Source: Hevea brasiliensis (lineage: Eukaryota; Streptophyta; Magnoliopsida; Malpighiales; Euphorbiaceae). From it: a DNA stretch of 64,000 nucleotides. A program made the position numbers and the translations under genes. The stretch lies in the NCBI RefSeq assembly GCF_030052815.1, contig NC_079505.1, positions 10,641,131 through 10,705,130 on the forward strand, in the 5' to 3' direction. Positions 46,197 to 58,804 of this stretch are shown here, one piece after another. Position 1 is the first letter of the stretch, and every line of letters begins with the position of its first letter. The notes under the pieces were generated by a model. The model did not search any database, was not told the origin of the DNA, and saw only the letters and a list, made by a program, of their open reading frames with translations.

Positions 46197-49100
46197 TGTG
46201 ACACCCCTTACCCGTCTACAGTGTAGCCGAGCAAGATATGCCACACAGTGTACCGGAACACCTTATTTTAATTCAATCACTTTTATTCTTTCTAATTTAT
46301 TTCTTTCATAGTTATGAAGTAAAATATAATTCATTTAAGTCATTTATTGAAATCATAAATTTATTTGAGGTTCCATAAATTTTATAGAAAATCCGGCAGA
46401 GTACCGACTAAAAATGGAGAAAATAGTTCTTCAGAACCTGCGAAAAATACTTTCAAAATTTTCAATCATTCCCAAGCTCCATTTAATCAACAATATCTCA
46501 ATATTTCTCAAATATACTCTCATTTCTCATTTATTCATTTCTCATGATATTCATATATAAGTCATAAACAAATATTCACTTTTTCATTCATAAACACAAT
46601 ATCCACTATTTACATTAATATCAAAATATATTACACAAGTCTTAGTTACACAAGAGAAAATAAAAGTTAATCACAAAGTATCAAAATAAAACCTAGTGTC
46701 CTACCAATGCACTGATGACGGTAAGGTGACACGGATACTATGCAGAGCTACAGATGGTCTCACCCAGTCTGTGGTCTACTGGGCTCTCTATCAGTCTCTC
46801 CAGAACCCACACGTGGCAAAAAGCAACGCACTAAGTAATAATGCTTAATGGTGCCAATAATAGAATAAAGAGAAATAATAGAAAATAAATATGCAATGCA
46901 TGTTCTAATGTCTTATGCAGACAATTTTTCGATAATTATTTGTAATCTTATTTGTTTTGTACTAGTTATATTCATTATTTCATTAAATTTATCCACTTTC
47001 ATTTTTGGTTACCCAAGTAACCTATACTGGATGACTGGACTGGATAAACGGGTAAACTGGCACTGGGTATTAAGTACCTCGGGCCATCACACCATCGGTC
47101 ACATATGTATCTCTCGGTGTGCAACAGAACAACTAATAAGCTGAAATAACATCAGGCACAAGGCCAAATATCAACACAATGTCAGAATGGCTAAAAGCCA
47201 TGAAATCACAGAATGGCATAATGCCATGTGCAGTACTGCTAACTGAACCCTATTGGCATGCCAACCTATCCAAACCAATCTTGCTAGGTGTACTAAGGCA
47301 TGTTACACTTTTAAATTGTACAATTCTTGAAATTTAAGTTTAGGTGTTACTACTCATTTCATTAGTCAACTAAAATGTTGACTTTTACATAGACAATAGG
47401 TACATTGGTTCTAATACTCCCAACATACTACATTTTGCATTCCAAAATTGTTGGTATTGGTTGCCAATACCATTTCTAAACTTAGTGTTAGTTATTCAAA
47501 ATTTTCAGATTTCAAGCCTTATGTTTACTGTTCCATTGGTCAATTGCACAGTAGGAATTTGGCAAAGTTGTCTTCATGAAAGTTGTTTCTTATTGTGTCT
47601 AGTTATATTTCTTTTTTTGAATCACTCCATTTGGAGTTTTGTAGCTCAAGTTATGGCCTAAACACCATAACTGGCCGAATTGCAAACTTTCCAGATTTTT
47701 TGGACAGGACCAAATCTACAGTGTTTTGTGCACTGAATGCAGGTCACTTTTTGGACATGTTATGATCCAAATTTGGGTTAGGTTTCTTCATGAAAGTTGT
47801 AGGTCTATATCTAAGTTTTCAGCTGGTAAAATTTCAAGTCAATTGAACCTTTCTACACTGAGTTATGACTAAATAAATAAATACTGTTCATTTGATTATT
47901 TTGCCCAGGCAGAATGCAAGTCATCCGGATTAGGGCAATTTTTAGGTCAACTTAGTTTGGTTTTCTGGGCAGGGTTTCTATACCAAAGTTGTGCCATTAT
48001 GTGTCTAGTTTCATGTCCAATTGGCCTTGCACCAATTGAACCTCTACAACTCCATTTATAACTGCCCAAACTTGCTGGACTCATACTCAGTCCTGCAGGC
48101 CAGCCAAGGTAGCTTACCCAAACTCAAATGCCAAGCCACAACTCACTTCATTTCCTCCTCACACACATTCAAATGGTCACTAATTGACCATTACAAGGTT
48201 AATAAACCATCACATGAGCAAACCCTAGAATTGTTCAAGTGCCTACATTTTTCATGTTCATACATGCCTAATCTTTGCATTTCACATACACAACTAAGTT
48301 CAATCATTCATTTAATACCAAGGGCTGCTCATCACCATTTTTTTACCAAGCAAAACCATCAAAACCTAGCTGCCAAAATTTGTATGGTGCACACACACAC
48401 TTATTTGTTTTATTTTCTTACATTTTTTACACAATTCATGCCCTTAAACATGAATTAAAGCAAAAGGAATAAGGATTGGACACTAACCTTGTTGGAGCAG
48501 AATTTCTCCCTTCACAAACTTCTTTTTTTCTTCCTCTTTTGGCTGCCTAGAGGATATTCAAGTTGCTAGGTTAATTTTTTGTGAAGCTAGGTTAGGGTTT
48601 CAAGTGAGATTTGGTGAGGTTGGGAGCTTTGAAAAGCTTTAATGGAGGTTGGGTATGGAGGAGAGAAAACGGTTGGTTGAAGGAAGGAGAAGAATTCTGA
48701 TTTTTTTTTTTCTTTTTTTTTTTTCTACCCATTAAGTCATTTTAAATAAGTTAGTGCCATGTGTCAAAGTTTGATTGGGTGAGAGGATTTTTAATGACAT
48801 CATAATGATGTCATAATTCCAAATTCTTTCATTTTCTTTCCTTTTCTTGTCTACTTAATTTTAATTAAAATTTTAACAATATTTATTCACATTTTATGTC
48901 AAATAAATTATTTACTTAACTGGACAAGGCGAAATGACCAAAATGCCCTCCGTTTGGCTTAACAGACCAAAATTGTCTGTACCGATTGAAAAATTTTTCT
49001 AAGTATTTTCTTAGTATTCTAATGCCATAGAACCCTCAATGACTCTTCTCTGGAGTTTCAAAATTTATTTTATGAATTTTTCCCTGGGTCTAAGGCTCCT

Positions 49101-49332
49101 AGTTGCGAGAACTGCAACTTCCCATTGGGTTACCCATCACTAGGGCACCGGCTCATTTAACTTGGTTATATTTTATTTCTAAATTTTTTCCTAAATTTTT
49201 CTTATTAATATTTAAGTTAATTATGGTTCTTCACTTTAGTTTTAATATTTTTTCGAACGTTCTAGCTGTCCGGACCGACACTGGTTACCGAAACATTAGA
49301 ATGTACGGAGTTACTATGAGGAGGGTGTTACA
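46197..49332 (-). mobile_element. Family A solo LTR (3136 bp, minus) with target duplication GAAAT
   Basis: Inverted ends TGTGACACCCCTTACC and GAGGGTGTTACA. GAAAT is at 46192-46196 and 49333-49337. Palindrome TGACATCATAATGATGTCA at 48795-48813 and a degraded stem-loop near 46831. Long frames inside (for example near 48.0-48.5 kb) have no family likeness. No internal region. Confidence 0.95.
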
Positions 49333-49398
49333 GAAATCCAATCCAGAGAGTAAAGGATAAGAGGAGCAAAAATTACGCATGAACCCATAAGTAAGTTT

Positions 49399-49842
49399 TG
49401 TTAAATTCGGAGAAAGTGTTGGTCAAATTATAATCAATTCATTTTAATTCGGGCTTATATAAGTTATTAGATTGCTTTACACAACAAAATGACTAGTCAA
49501 GTCAATGTTGCAACCTAATCACTTATATATTGCCCTTTTACTTCATATTGTTTCGATGTGGGATTCTAACACTCCCCCCTTAAGTGCAACCACATAGTTG
49601 TCACTTGACAATTAGTTTGTGTTTTTTATTTTTTAACTCAACATGGACCCAATTATACAGCCTTATGGGTGGCTGAAACCCACAACCCAGTCCGGGCTCT
49701 GATACTATGTTAAATTCGAAGAGAGTGTCGGTCAAATTATAATCAATTCATTTTAATTCGGGCTTATATAAGTGATTAGATTGCTTTACACATCAAAATG
49801 ACTAGTCAAGTCAATGTTGCAACCTAATCACTTATATATTGC
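49399..49842 (-). mobile_element. TRIM element, 5' LTR truncated
   Basis: Minus-strand miniature element with no coding capacity. 3' LTR 49399-49571 (173 bp; own strand TGTTAGAATCCCAC to CCGAATTTAACA). Polypurine tract next to it (TAAGGGGGGAG on the minus strand, 49572-49582). About 110 bp internal DNA. Primer site complement GGCTCTGATACTA at 49695-49707, a one-base variant of the tRNA-Met site. The second LTR starts at 49708 and matches the first for about 135 bp, then breaks at TATATTGC and restarts a 22-bp stretch already used at 49779-49800. Such elements move only with proteins from others. Confidence 0.85.
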
Positions 49843-49860
49843 TTTACACATCAAAATGAC

Positions 49861-50313
49861 ATATCTGTACGTGGCATGTAATAATATCTTCTTATTTTAA
49901 TTATATATATATTTACCAACATAAGATTCATATAAATTTACTATAAAAAATAATTTTATTATAAAATATGCATGCAAACAATTCTAAAAGGAAAATTCAT
50001 TAGAATAATAATTAAAATCAAGTTTTCAATTTAGAGTTAAGTTCTATATTTTTTTTACGAAAAAATAATTTTTTATAAAAAAATATTTTCAAAAAAAATA
50101 TTTTATGTTATATGATTGAAAAATAATTTTTTTTAGTGTTTGGTGCACATTAATAATTTCATGAAAAATCATTCATTTCTACCAAAAATATTTTTAAAAA
50201 TAAAATATATTTTCTATTATTTAATTACAGTGTTTAAAAATATTGAAAAATATCTTTTAGTGTTTGATATGCATCGAGAATATTACAGCCTATTTATAAT
50301 GTCAGACTGATAG
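49861..50313. repeat. AT-rich dispersed repeat, copy 2
   Basis: 49931-50313 aligns with 1-573 at the window start. 49866-49960 aligns with 62250-62343, sharing a TGGCATG-(TA)ATATCTT-TATTTTAATT-ATATATTTAC-like series. The copy lacks the 38-bp duplication and some internal segments of copy 1. Noncoding. Confidence 0.6.
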
Positions 50314-50577
50314 TAGGTATGGGTAAGCTAAGTGATATTGCCATGGATTTTCAGATTCCTGGTTGGTAATCAAATCTTGTATCCTGGTATCCTGGGTGAG
50401 CTGAAATAAATAAAGAAAATGAGATCATCGGACTTCATTGTCGACTTGAGCATCAGAGTGACTATCAAAACTTACTTTCTTTATTTGCTTTAGGTCACCC
50501 AAGGTACAAGCATTGTTTACCAACTAAAGATCTAAAAATCCATGGCAACATCACTAAGGCTACCAAACTATGTATTA
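50312..50577. repeat. Long imperfect inverted repeat (hairpin, ~265 bp)
   Basis: Left arm 50312-50415 and right arm about 50468-50577 pair over roughly 100 bp, around 80 percent by eye. The perfect core is TGCCATGGATTT, with longer stretches around TTGGTAA and AAATAAAGAAA. Loop about 50-60 bp. It could be a foldback/MITE element or a young small-RNA precursor. No flanking duplication was identified with confidence. Confidence 0.65.
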
Positions 50578-51002
50578 ATTAATCACAATACAATATTCAT
50601 GCCCTGAAACATTATTAATGTCATGATAAGTATATTGTAATTTACAAACAAAATACTCTCAGCTAATACCATAAGCACATTTAGGGCTTAGAAAATGCAT
50701 TCATATAAACGATAGAACAAGCTATTTATTATTACAAACACAAGCTGAAATTATTCCAGCCTATATTATGCAAAGTTCTTTAAGCATATTATTTTATTGA
50801 AAATAGCTACTTCAAAATGCAAGGGAAAAAAAGTGAACAAGGGTTTTTGCTATTTTTTAGGAAAAAAAGTGAAAATATATGCAAATAAATTTATAATAAT
50901 ATTAATTAGCCTAATTATTATAAACAATTGAAATAAATGCACAAAAGGATAAATTAGTTAGGAGGACTTATAGAAATTTATAAATTTCTATGCATTAAAG
51001 TG
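50578..51002. other. AT-rich intergenic sequence
   Basis: No gene, LTR or repeat recognised. A short palindrome-like TATAGAAATTTATAAATTTCTA lies near 50968-50989 (first 20 bases shown by position only). Confidence 0.4.
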
Positions 51003-51150
51003 TGTGTGTCTACTTAATTTGCCATAGCCAGACATTAGAGCGAAACCATCACTATCACGAAAGATAAAGCCTGCACCAAGATTACCATTCTCATCCCGTG
51101 CAGTATCACAATTGACCTTAGTAGTGCCGCTAGGAGATGGCTGCCAACGA
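51003..51150 (-). pseudogene. Fragment of a plant RNase H-like (RVT_3-type) domain
   Basis: On the minus strand about 49 codons read without stops from RWQPSPSGTTKVNCDTA through GAGFIFRDSDGFAL. The pattern W-P-P/S-x-G-x-x-K-V-N-x-D-x-A and the GxGxxxRDxxG turn are those of the RNase H-like domain in plant LINE-type elements and related host proteins. The D of VNCD would be the first catalytic residue. Nothing of the rest of the domain or a full gene is seen next to it. Confidence 0.6.
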
Positions 51151-51271
51151 ATTTATGCTCTCGCTACTGTCAGCTTCCCCAACTTCAATTCAAACAATTT
51201 TATTGAATGTACACTAATTCATTATTTTATCATATTTAAACTTTGATTTTTCGGTTGTATTACTCTATCCG

Positions 51272-54200
51272 TGTAACACCCTCATACTAAGTAGTTCCAT
51301 ACATTCTACTGTTCTGGTGACTAATATTTGTTCGGACATTTACAATGTCTGAAACTATACTTAAACCACAGGGGAAAGTTATAAATAAAATTAATAAATA
51401 TCTAATGAGGTTGGTAGAAAATAAGAGAAATGGAGTATAAATCGGTTAAATTAGCCTAACCTCCCATCGATGGGTGACTGACCCGGGAAGCGATTATGAG
51501 TTCAGTTGCTACTCTAATTTCATGTGGGACCCTACAAAACCCTTAACTGAGGAGTTATTTAGAATTTATTGGGAATTTAAAAATCAATGAAATGAAAAGG
51601 GAAGAAGTACAAATAAGTGAATCAAAACCTAAGGACTTATCGGATATTATGAAAAAAGATGGACTATAACCCGATGAAGGGCATTTTTGTCAATTCACTT
51701 TAAGAGTTAACTTTTGACCTAAATGTCCATTAAAATGAGTGAGGCTAATATATTGAAATATGAAATTAAATTAAAAGGATATGCGCAGGAAATTTAATTG
51801 GGACATATAAGGAATTACTAAAATTGATATAATAATAATTATTATTATAATTATAATTTATTAATATATATATGATAAAATGGGAAGAAGACTGTCACAC
51901 CCTACCCCTCTGTAAGGCATGGCATGATCCCGTAGTATACCTAATGAATTACCAAACTCCGTCTACTGATAACCCATTAAATACACTACAAGGGATTTTA
52001 AACCTTTTCTTACTTCTTTTTTACAGTGATGAGCACTATTTACAGGTGTTAAAAAAAAAATTTTTAACTGAAGTGAAACCAGATAACACATTTGAAGTAT
52101 TAATAATTTCTATAAAAATTTTGACAGAGTGCTATCTGTATTTTGAATAAAACAGTTCTTCAAAAACCTGCAAAAAAGCACTTCCAATATTTTGTCCAAT
52201 CCCCAAACTCCAATAACCAATCAACACAATAAGTTTCTCAACATTTGTCAACTCAAATTCACAATAATTTTCCAGTGTTTTCAAAAACTGAGATAAAAGA
52301 AATATATCACAATATTTACAAGCCAAAATAATTTACAAATTTAGTTTACAACTTTAATGTATAATTTTAATTTACAATTTTAATTTACAACTGCTCAAAA
52401 CCAAGAACAATATATACATACAGTGAACATACATTACAATACAAAATGCAAAATATGGTATACTCAATATACCTGATGAACTCTCAATGTAGCACTAGCA
52501 GCCTAGTCTGCTGCCCTGTCAGTCTGTCTACCTGCGACAGCAATGAAAAGCTATCGCTGAGCCAATGTCTCAGTGGTGCACAACATTAACAAAATGCAAC
52601 TTTAAATCATAAATCATAAGTCGTATAAATAGTGGATACTTAAAACCATAGTTAAATTCAAAGACAGTGAATGTCATAAAGAATTTAAACTCCATTTCAC
52701 AATATCATAATACAACTCAACTCAACTCAACGTTTATATCATAATAAATATCGATAAATCATACACACAGCTTAATCATGTTCCAAAGTTTAATTCATCC
52801 CAAAAGCCGATGGCTAATGAGGAATAACATAGCTAGCTAACAATAATATGAGTACTCATTCTATTCGTCCTCAACAGGCACGCACCTCAACACTTCAGCC
52901 AGAGAGGGAATTCAAAGTCAATTCGTCCCACTAGACAAGCTAGCAAGGAATTCAATCAATATACATGATAGCTGTGGTTTCAAACCATTTACAATTTTTT
53001 TCAAGTAATAAGTATCCATCAAATATCATTAAGACAATTTTTCACATTTTAAACAATAATAGACAAATTGTCACAATCCATTTCAATTGAAAATTCAAAA
53101 GAAGTAACTGTTGTGCACAAACCTCTGATAAATGTCTCTTAGTCCTGACTCATTGTTTCCTTCCCCTTCCCTGAGTCTTTGCTAACTGAAACACACAATT
53201 TAAAGTATTTCAGTACTCATTTAAACTGTCTCTAACAATAAGGTTCAATAATTAATTTATTTAATTCTATTGTTTTCCTTAGTCAACCTAAAATGTTGAC
53301 CCTCGATGCACTCTAGGTGAATTAGGTTTAATGTTACCAATATGTCACATTTTATAACCTTTTAGTGTTGGTACATGTTACCAAATCCATTTTCAAGTAT
53401 ATTGCATTTTATTGCAATTTGCCGGATTTCGGTATACTAATTTGACCTAGCCGGATGACCTAGTTCCCTTAGTTTTCAGGTTTCGGTCCAAACTACAAAC
53501 TTGTAGGTCTATGTCTTATTGCACGCGGGGCAAAATTTCAGGTCATTCTGGGTTGTGTAGACCAAGTTATGGTCAATTTACCAATGCTTGACAGAATGCA
53601 CCAAAATGGTAACTTTAGGTCATTTTTAGGTCACTTTTGGTTCGGCCAGTTTTGGTACCTGAAATTATGCAAGCTATTTGACTTACTTATGGTCATTTCT
53701 GGGTTTTGGTCTCTTCATAAGAGTTGTAGATCTATGTCTAAACTATTCATGGTAAAAATTTCATGTCATTTGGACCTGTTTTGAGTGAGTTATGGCCAAA
53801 ACACTAACTGCTGCCCAAATGGTCAATTTTCAGGCTTTCAAGTCACTAATCCGGATTTGGTCATTTTTCAAGTCACCTTCTAGGCAGAATTTTGGTAAGC
53901 TTCCTTCATGAAAGTTGGCACATTTTGTGCCTAGTTTCACCTCCAATTGGTCTCATACCAATTGGAGTCACACACTTAAGGTTCTAAGCCAAAACACACA
54001 CTGCCCTACTACACACTCCTCATCACTTACCAATTACATATTCAACACTTACCAAATTACTTCCTTCATGCCAATTCTAGTTTGTACCTTACCATTAACA
54101 CATTTAACAACACATTTTTGGTCATTTTGGACAGCTTGTAACCATTCTCAATATGCACACTATAACACAGAATTTTCCAAAGTCTATTTACACCATTTAA

Positions 54201-57200
54201 CCACATGAACATACTCCATTTACATACCCAATTCCAAACCATTATACACATATACATGCTTCCATCAATAACAACATAATTTAATAAACCAAACCATGAA
54301 ACAACACATTTTAAACTACACTTTGAAGTTGCCGATTTGTACATCTCCTTCAAATAGCTTCCAAGCTTCCAAAACCAAGTGCACTATCACACATACACTT
54401 AGTATACATTATCCAAATTATTTCTATATACATAAACACTTATACCAACATCTTAAACAACCATAAACAAGTAAAAACAAGCTATAATAGTGAGTTTCCA
54501 TGGCTACCAAAATGGTGTATCACCCTTCAATCATCAACATCAAAAATTCTTCCATAAATCAACTACCCACAACCTTGCTTACACTTTTAATAAAACAAGA
54601 ATTAAAAACACTCACTTACCACTTTTAAAGCTTGATCAAAACCTCACTAAACTTCTTAAAATTGCTATCAAACTCTTTCTTGCAAGGTGAGGAGCAAAGT
54701 TAATGAAAGAACCTAGTGGAAAAAGTGGCTAGAACATGGTGAACTTGAGCTTGGAGTGTGGACGGCCATGGAGTTTTCTTCCAAGGTTTGGTTCGGCTGG
54801 TTTTGCAAAGTGAGGTTGAAGATGGGTTCTGCACCTCCCAAGTGTCCCTTTAGGTGTCCAAATGCTGAAGTTAGTGGAGCACTAGTAAAAGTTTTAATGG
54901 TTATTTATTTAGTTTCCAATTTTTTCAATTTGGCCACCACACTTTCACCATTTGCATAATGTATCTTATTTAAATTTTTCATGATATTTTCCAAGTGTAA
55001 TATCATTTATTTTTAATGGACATTTAGGTCAAAAGGCAACTCGGGATGTCAAATGACCACAATGCCCCTATTCGGGTTGCATTCTCGATTTTTCGGTAAC
55101 ACCGAGTTATATCGTTTTCTCGATTTTTCGTTTTTCTTTGTACTAATTAATTATTTTTTTTTTGATATTTCTAATGACATTTATATTTCAATAGATGTTT
55201 ATTTAAGTCTTAAAAATATTTTCTAGGGTTCCCCGCGGTCCAGGGCTAGTCAACGGTCCACGCCGCAACTTTCCGGTGCGGTCACCCATCGCTATGGTTT
55301 TCGGCTTGTTTAACTTAGCTACATTTTATTACTATTATTTTTTCTTTGTTTTTCTTGTATTTTCTTTTCTTGTATTTCATTATTTTATGTCTCCTCACTA
55401 ACTTTTAAATGTAGTTCTAGGCATTCTAACTGTCCGGACAGACACTGGTCATCGGAACAGTAGAACGCACTACCGAACATAGGGGTGTTACAAAGATAAA
55501 ATGCAATTAATTCCATCTCATCTTCTTCTTCTCTTCATCTCCTTGGCTGGCCACCACTCTTCCTCCATATCCTCCATTTTTGCTTGATTCTAAGCTTTGA
55601 AACTCCACATTTCTACCCTAAATTCCATACAAATTTAGTAGAAAAACTAGAATTAGACCTTGATTGGAAGATTAGAAGCAAGTGAAGCAAGAGATCTTGA
55701 AGGAATTTGAAGATTAGAAAATTTCCATTAGAGGTAAGTGATCTTACAAGCCTAAATGGTTATGTATTCATTGAATTAAGTTGAGTTGGGTAGAAATTGT
55801 AAAGAAAATTGATGAAAATATTGCATGAACACTAAGAGGAAATTTCAGCCAGCTTGGGGAATTTAGGGCTTTGAGTGGTTTGATGAAATTGAACATGAAT
55901 TCTAACTTAGGTGAAGTTATATACATGATTTGTACGTTGAGCTTGCATGAACTTGTATGAATTGAGAGAGATGTGAAATTAGGGTTTTGGAGAAATTAGG
56001 ATTTCTTTGGTATGAAGTGCAATTCATGTTTTTGATGTTGTTTGATGGTCAATTGGTGTGAAATTAATGTGAAATGAAGTTAGTTAGTGAAAGGAATTAA
56101 TGGAATGGTAGTGTGGTTAATGTGCTGGAATCTAGACACTTGAGTCTCGCATGTTTAGGAGCTCATAAGTTGAGCCACACAACTCTAATTGGTATGAAAC
56201 TGACTAAAAATGAAACTTAAGACATAATACTCAAACTTTCATGTTGGACAATTGCCCAGAAAATGGCCCTAGGATACCTCAATTTAGGCTTGAATCCGGA
56301 ATTACAATTCTGAACTTGGAGAAAAATGACCAAATGAATAGTATTTAATTAATTAAGCATAACTCACCCTAGAAAACTCCAATTTGGGTAATTCTGGAAC
56401 CAATGGAATCCTGAGACATAGGAGAACAATTCTTATGAAGATCATGTAGTCAAATTATGACCCTAACTTAACTAAATTGCTAGACAAAGTTAGTCTAGCA
56501 AATCTACCCTGATTTTGGACTAAACTTGGAAAATGTGAGTAAGTAGGCTTCCGATCAGTTTTGGTAAAATTGCCATAACTCAAGCTACCTAACTGTAAAT
56601 TTATAGTCCTAAATTTTATCTTTTGACCTGAACTCAGTTCTTAAAGCAAAGTAAGGGAATTGTTAGGGTAAGTCAAGAATGTCAAATCTAGAATTCCTGC
56701 AGTTTAGCCAATTTGCCTTGTGACCTCTGAATAGTTATCAGGCCACTCCTCTACAAAATTCTAATTGAAGTGATTCAAATTGATTTGGAAACCTAAGATA
56801 AAAACCTAAAACATTGTTTTAGGGACCTAGTCTAAATTCTGAGCTTAAGATGCTCGAATATAAAATGTAAGTTTAAGGTAAAAATCTAAAAATATGGAAT
56901 TGCAGGGTAAAACACTCGAAATAGTATTTAGTAATTTGGCCATAACTTAAGATCTAGAACTCTAAATTAAGTGATCCAAAAAGGAAATTAAAGCCAAGAC
57001 AAAAAGGAACAACTTTCACGAAGATTACCTTACCAAATTATAACTGAAACTAGGTTAGAATTGAGTTTTAAAGTCAGAGTCTATAATTACCCTAAACCTA
57101 GAATTCATTAAAATTGCAAAGTTAGCTTAGGAATTCATTAGATATTTATTTGATTAGTTAGTGGTGATAATTGGGATGAGTATTGAGATATTGCATTTGT

Positions 57201-58667
57201 GTGTTTTCAGTAAAAAAAGAGACATTGAAAGACAAGGAGAAGTAAGTCAAATAAAAAGGAGATTTATATAAGGTTGGTATACAACTAGATCTTTCTTTTG
57301 TTTTAAATTTTGTAATTGGATTGTATGAATTTTTTAAGAGACAACTATGCTTTTCTTTGCATTTGGGAAATTTATACATTGTTTTGAGAACTTTGAATTG
57401 TGAAATGGATATATAATTATGGAAAAATAAATGTTGGCTATTTGAAATTATTGTAGCTAGGGAGTGAGCCGATTTGAATACTTTTAGAAGTGTTTTGAGT
57501 ATTGATGTATTGCCAACTCTATATGGGGATTTTTGATAAATAAAGTGTGATTATTTGATTTGCAATGTGATTATTGAATGAAAATCCTTAGAGATTGTTT
57601 TAAAACCACAGTTGGCATGGCAATTTGATTTGTGTCCCTCATTATTTGAGGTGAGATTGATTATGTTCCTCCCTTTCTAGCTTTTCAGTTGAGGTTGAAT
57701 TCGGATGAGTACTCATATTGCTAGCTAGCCTTTGTGTCCCACTTTAGCCTCGATTATTAGGGTGAGATTGTTTTGTCATGGTGTACAACATGGCATTGAT
57801 TGAAAATTTTGGGTCATGGCCTTAATTGTGTGATTGTTGGCAACACTATTGATTTATGAATGCTTTGATAAAATGTGATTGAGCAAATGATTTACAATGA
57901 ATGAAAATTTGCAACATTGATTTTATGATTTATAGAAAATTTGGATATTTCAAGCTCCTTGTTATGATTTAACAAAGCATGTTTTATATTGAGTTAAAAA
58001 TTATAGTTGCGCACCACTGAGTTCAACACTCAGCGATAGCTTTTGTATGCTGTCGCAGGTAAAGAGAAGGATCGAGCGGTTGAATGAGCTGCTTGATGCC
58101 GTGTTGAGTGGACTATTTTGCAGGTATATACTAGATATACCCTTGTAGATTCCTTTTTATGTAAAGTAATTCTATATGTATGTAAGAGACAGATGAGCAG
58201 TTGTATGGAAAGAATTGTAATAATATTTTTTTAGTATTTTTTTAAAATTTGAGTTTGTAAATTTGTAATTACATATCTTTTTAAATTGTAAATGAATGTT
58301 TCTAATGGAATAAAATGAAGTGATTCTATTTTTTTTTTCGTATGGAATGAATGAAAAGATATTATTTGAGTTTGATTTAGTTAAATATATATATACTATT
58401 TCTCACAGATTTAAAAATTTGGTTTATCAAAATTATAGCTGTCACCACGCGAATTTTTTCATAAAATAAAATAAAATAAATTCCTTGAGTCTTAAAGAAT
58501 TTCATAATATTTTCTTAACTTTTTAGCAATAATTTAATTAAAAATAACATTGGTTTGTTTAAAATTCCTTGTAGTATATTTAATGAGTTATCGGTAAGCA
58601 AAGTTCGGTAATTCATTAAGTATACTATAGGATCATGTCATATCTTACAGAGGGGTAAGGTGTGACA
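51272..58667 (+). mobile_element. Family C solo LTR (plus), split by a second solo LTR
   Basis: Outer piece 51272-51892 starts TGTAACACCCTC; outer piece 55498-58667 ends AAGGTGTGACA. The flanks are ATCCG (51267-51271) and ATTCG (58668-58672), a 5-bp target duplication with one C/T change. Total outer LTR about 3.8 kb. Stem-loop CTGAGTTCAACACTCAG at 58017-58033, followed by GCGATAGC...GCTGTCGC. The inverted end matches the start of 33181 and 51893. No internal region. Confidence 0.9.
51893..55492 (-). mobile_element. Family C solo LTR (3600 bp, minus) nested in a family C solo LTR
   Basis: Ends TGTCACACCCTACC and AGGGGTGTTACA. The flanks are AAGAC (51888-51892) and AAGAT (55493-55497), again a 5-bp duplication with one C/T change. 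Stem-loop at 52557-52573. Frames inside (for example 53569-54690) are not conserved proteins. Confidence 0.92.
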
Positions 58668-58804
58668 ATTCGAGAGGTATTGGATCAAATAGAACACTAG
58701 TATAAAACAAATCTGAAGCAAAGAGTGATACATCTGTCCCATGCAGCTGAAGAACCTACCAAAGGTCTAAAACTCTCGATCTAACATGTAAAATGTTCGA
58801 TATA
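58668..58804. other. Genomic spacer before the CACTA element
   Basis: About 137 bp of non-LTR sequence that continues past the CACTA element at 60422. Nothing recognised. Confidence 0.4.

Noticed and set aside
48021..48458. 145-codon plus-strand frame in the 46197 solo LTR
   Set aside because: It is antisense to the LTR, not kept open in the other family A LTRs, and has no known motif.
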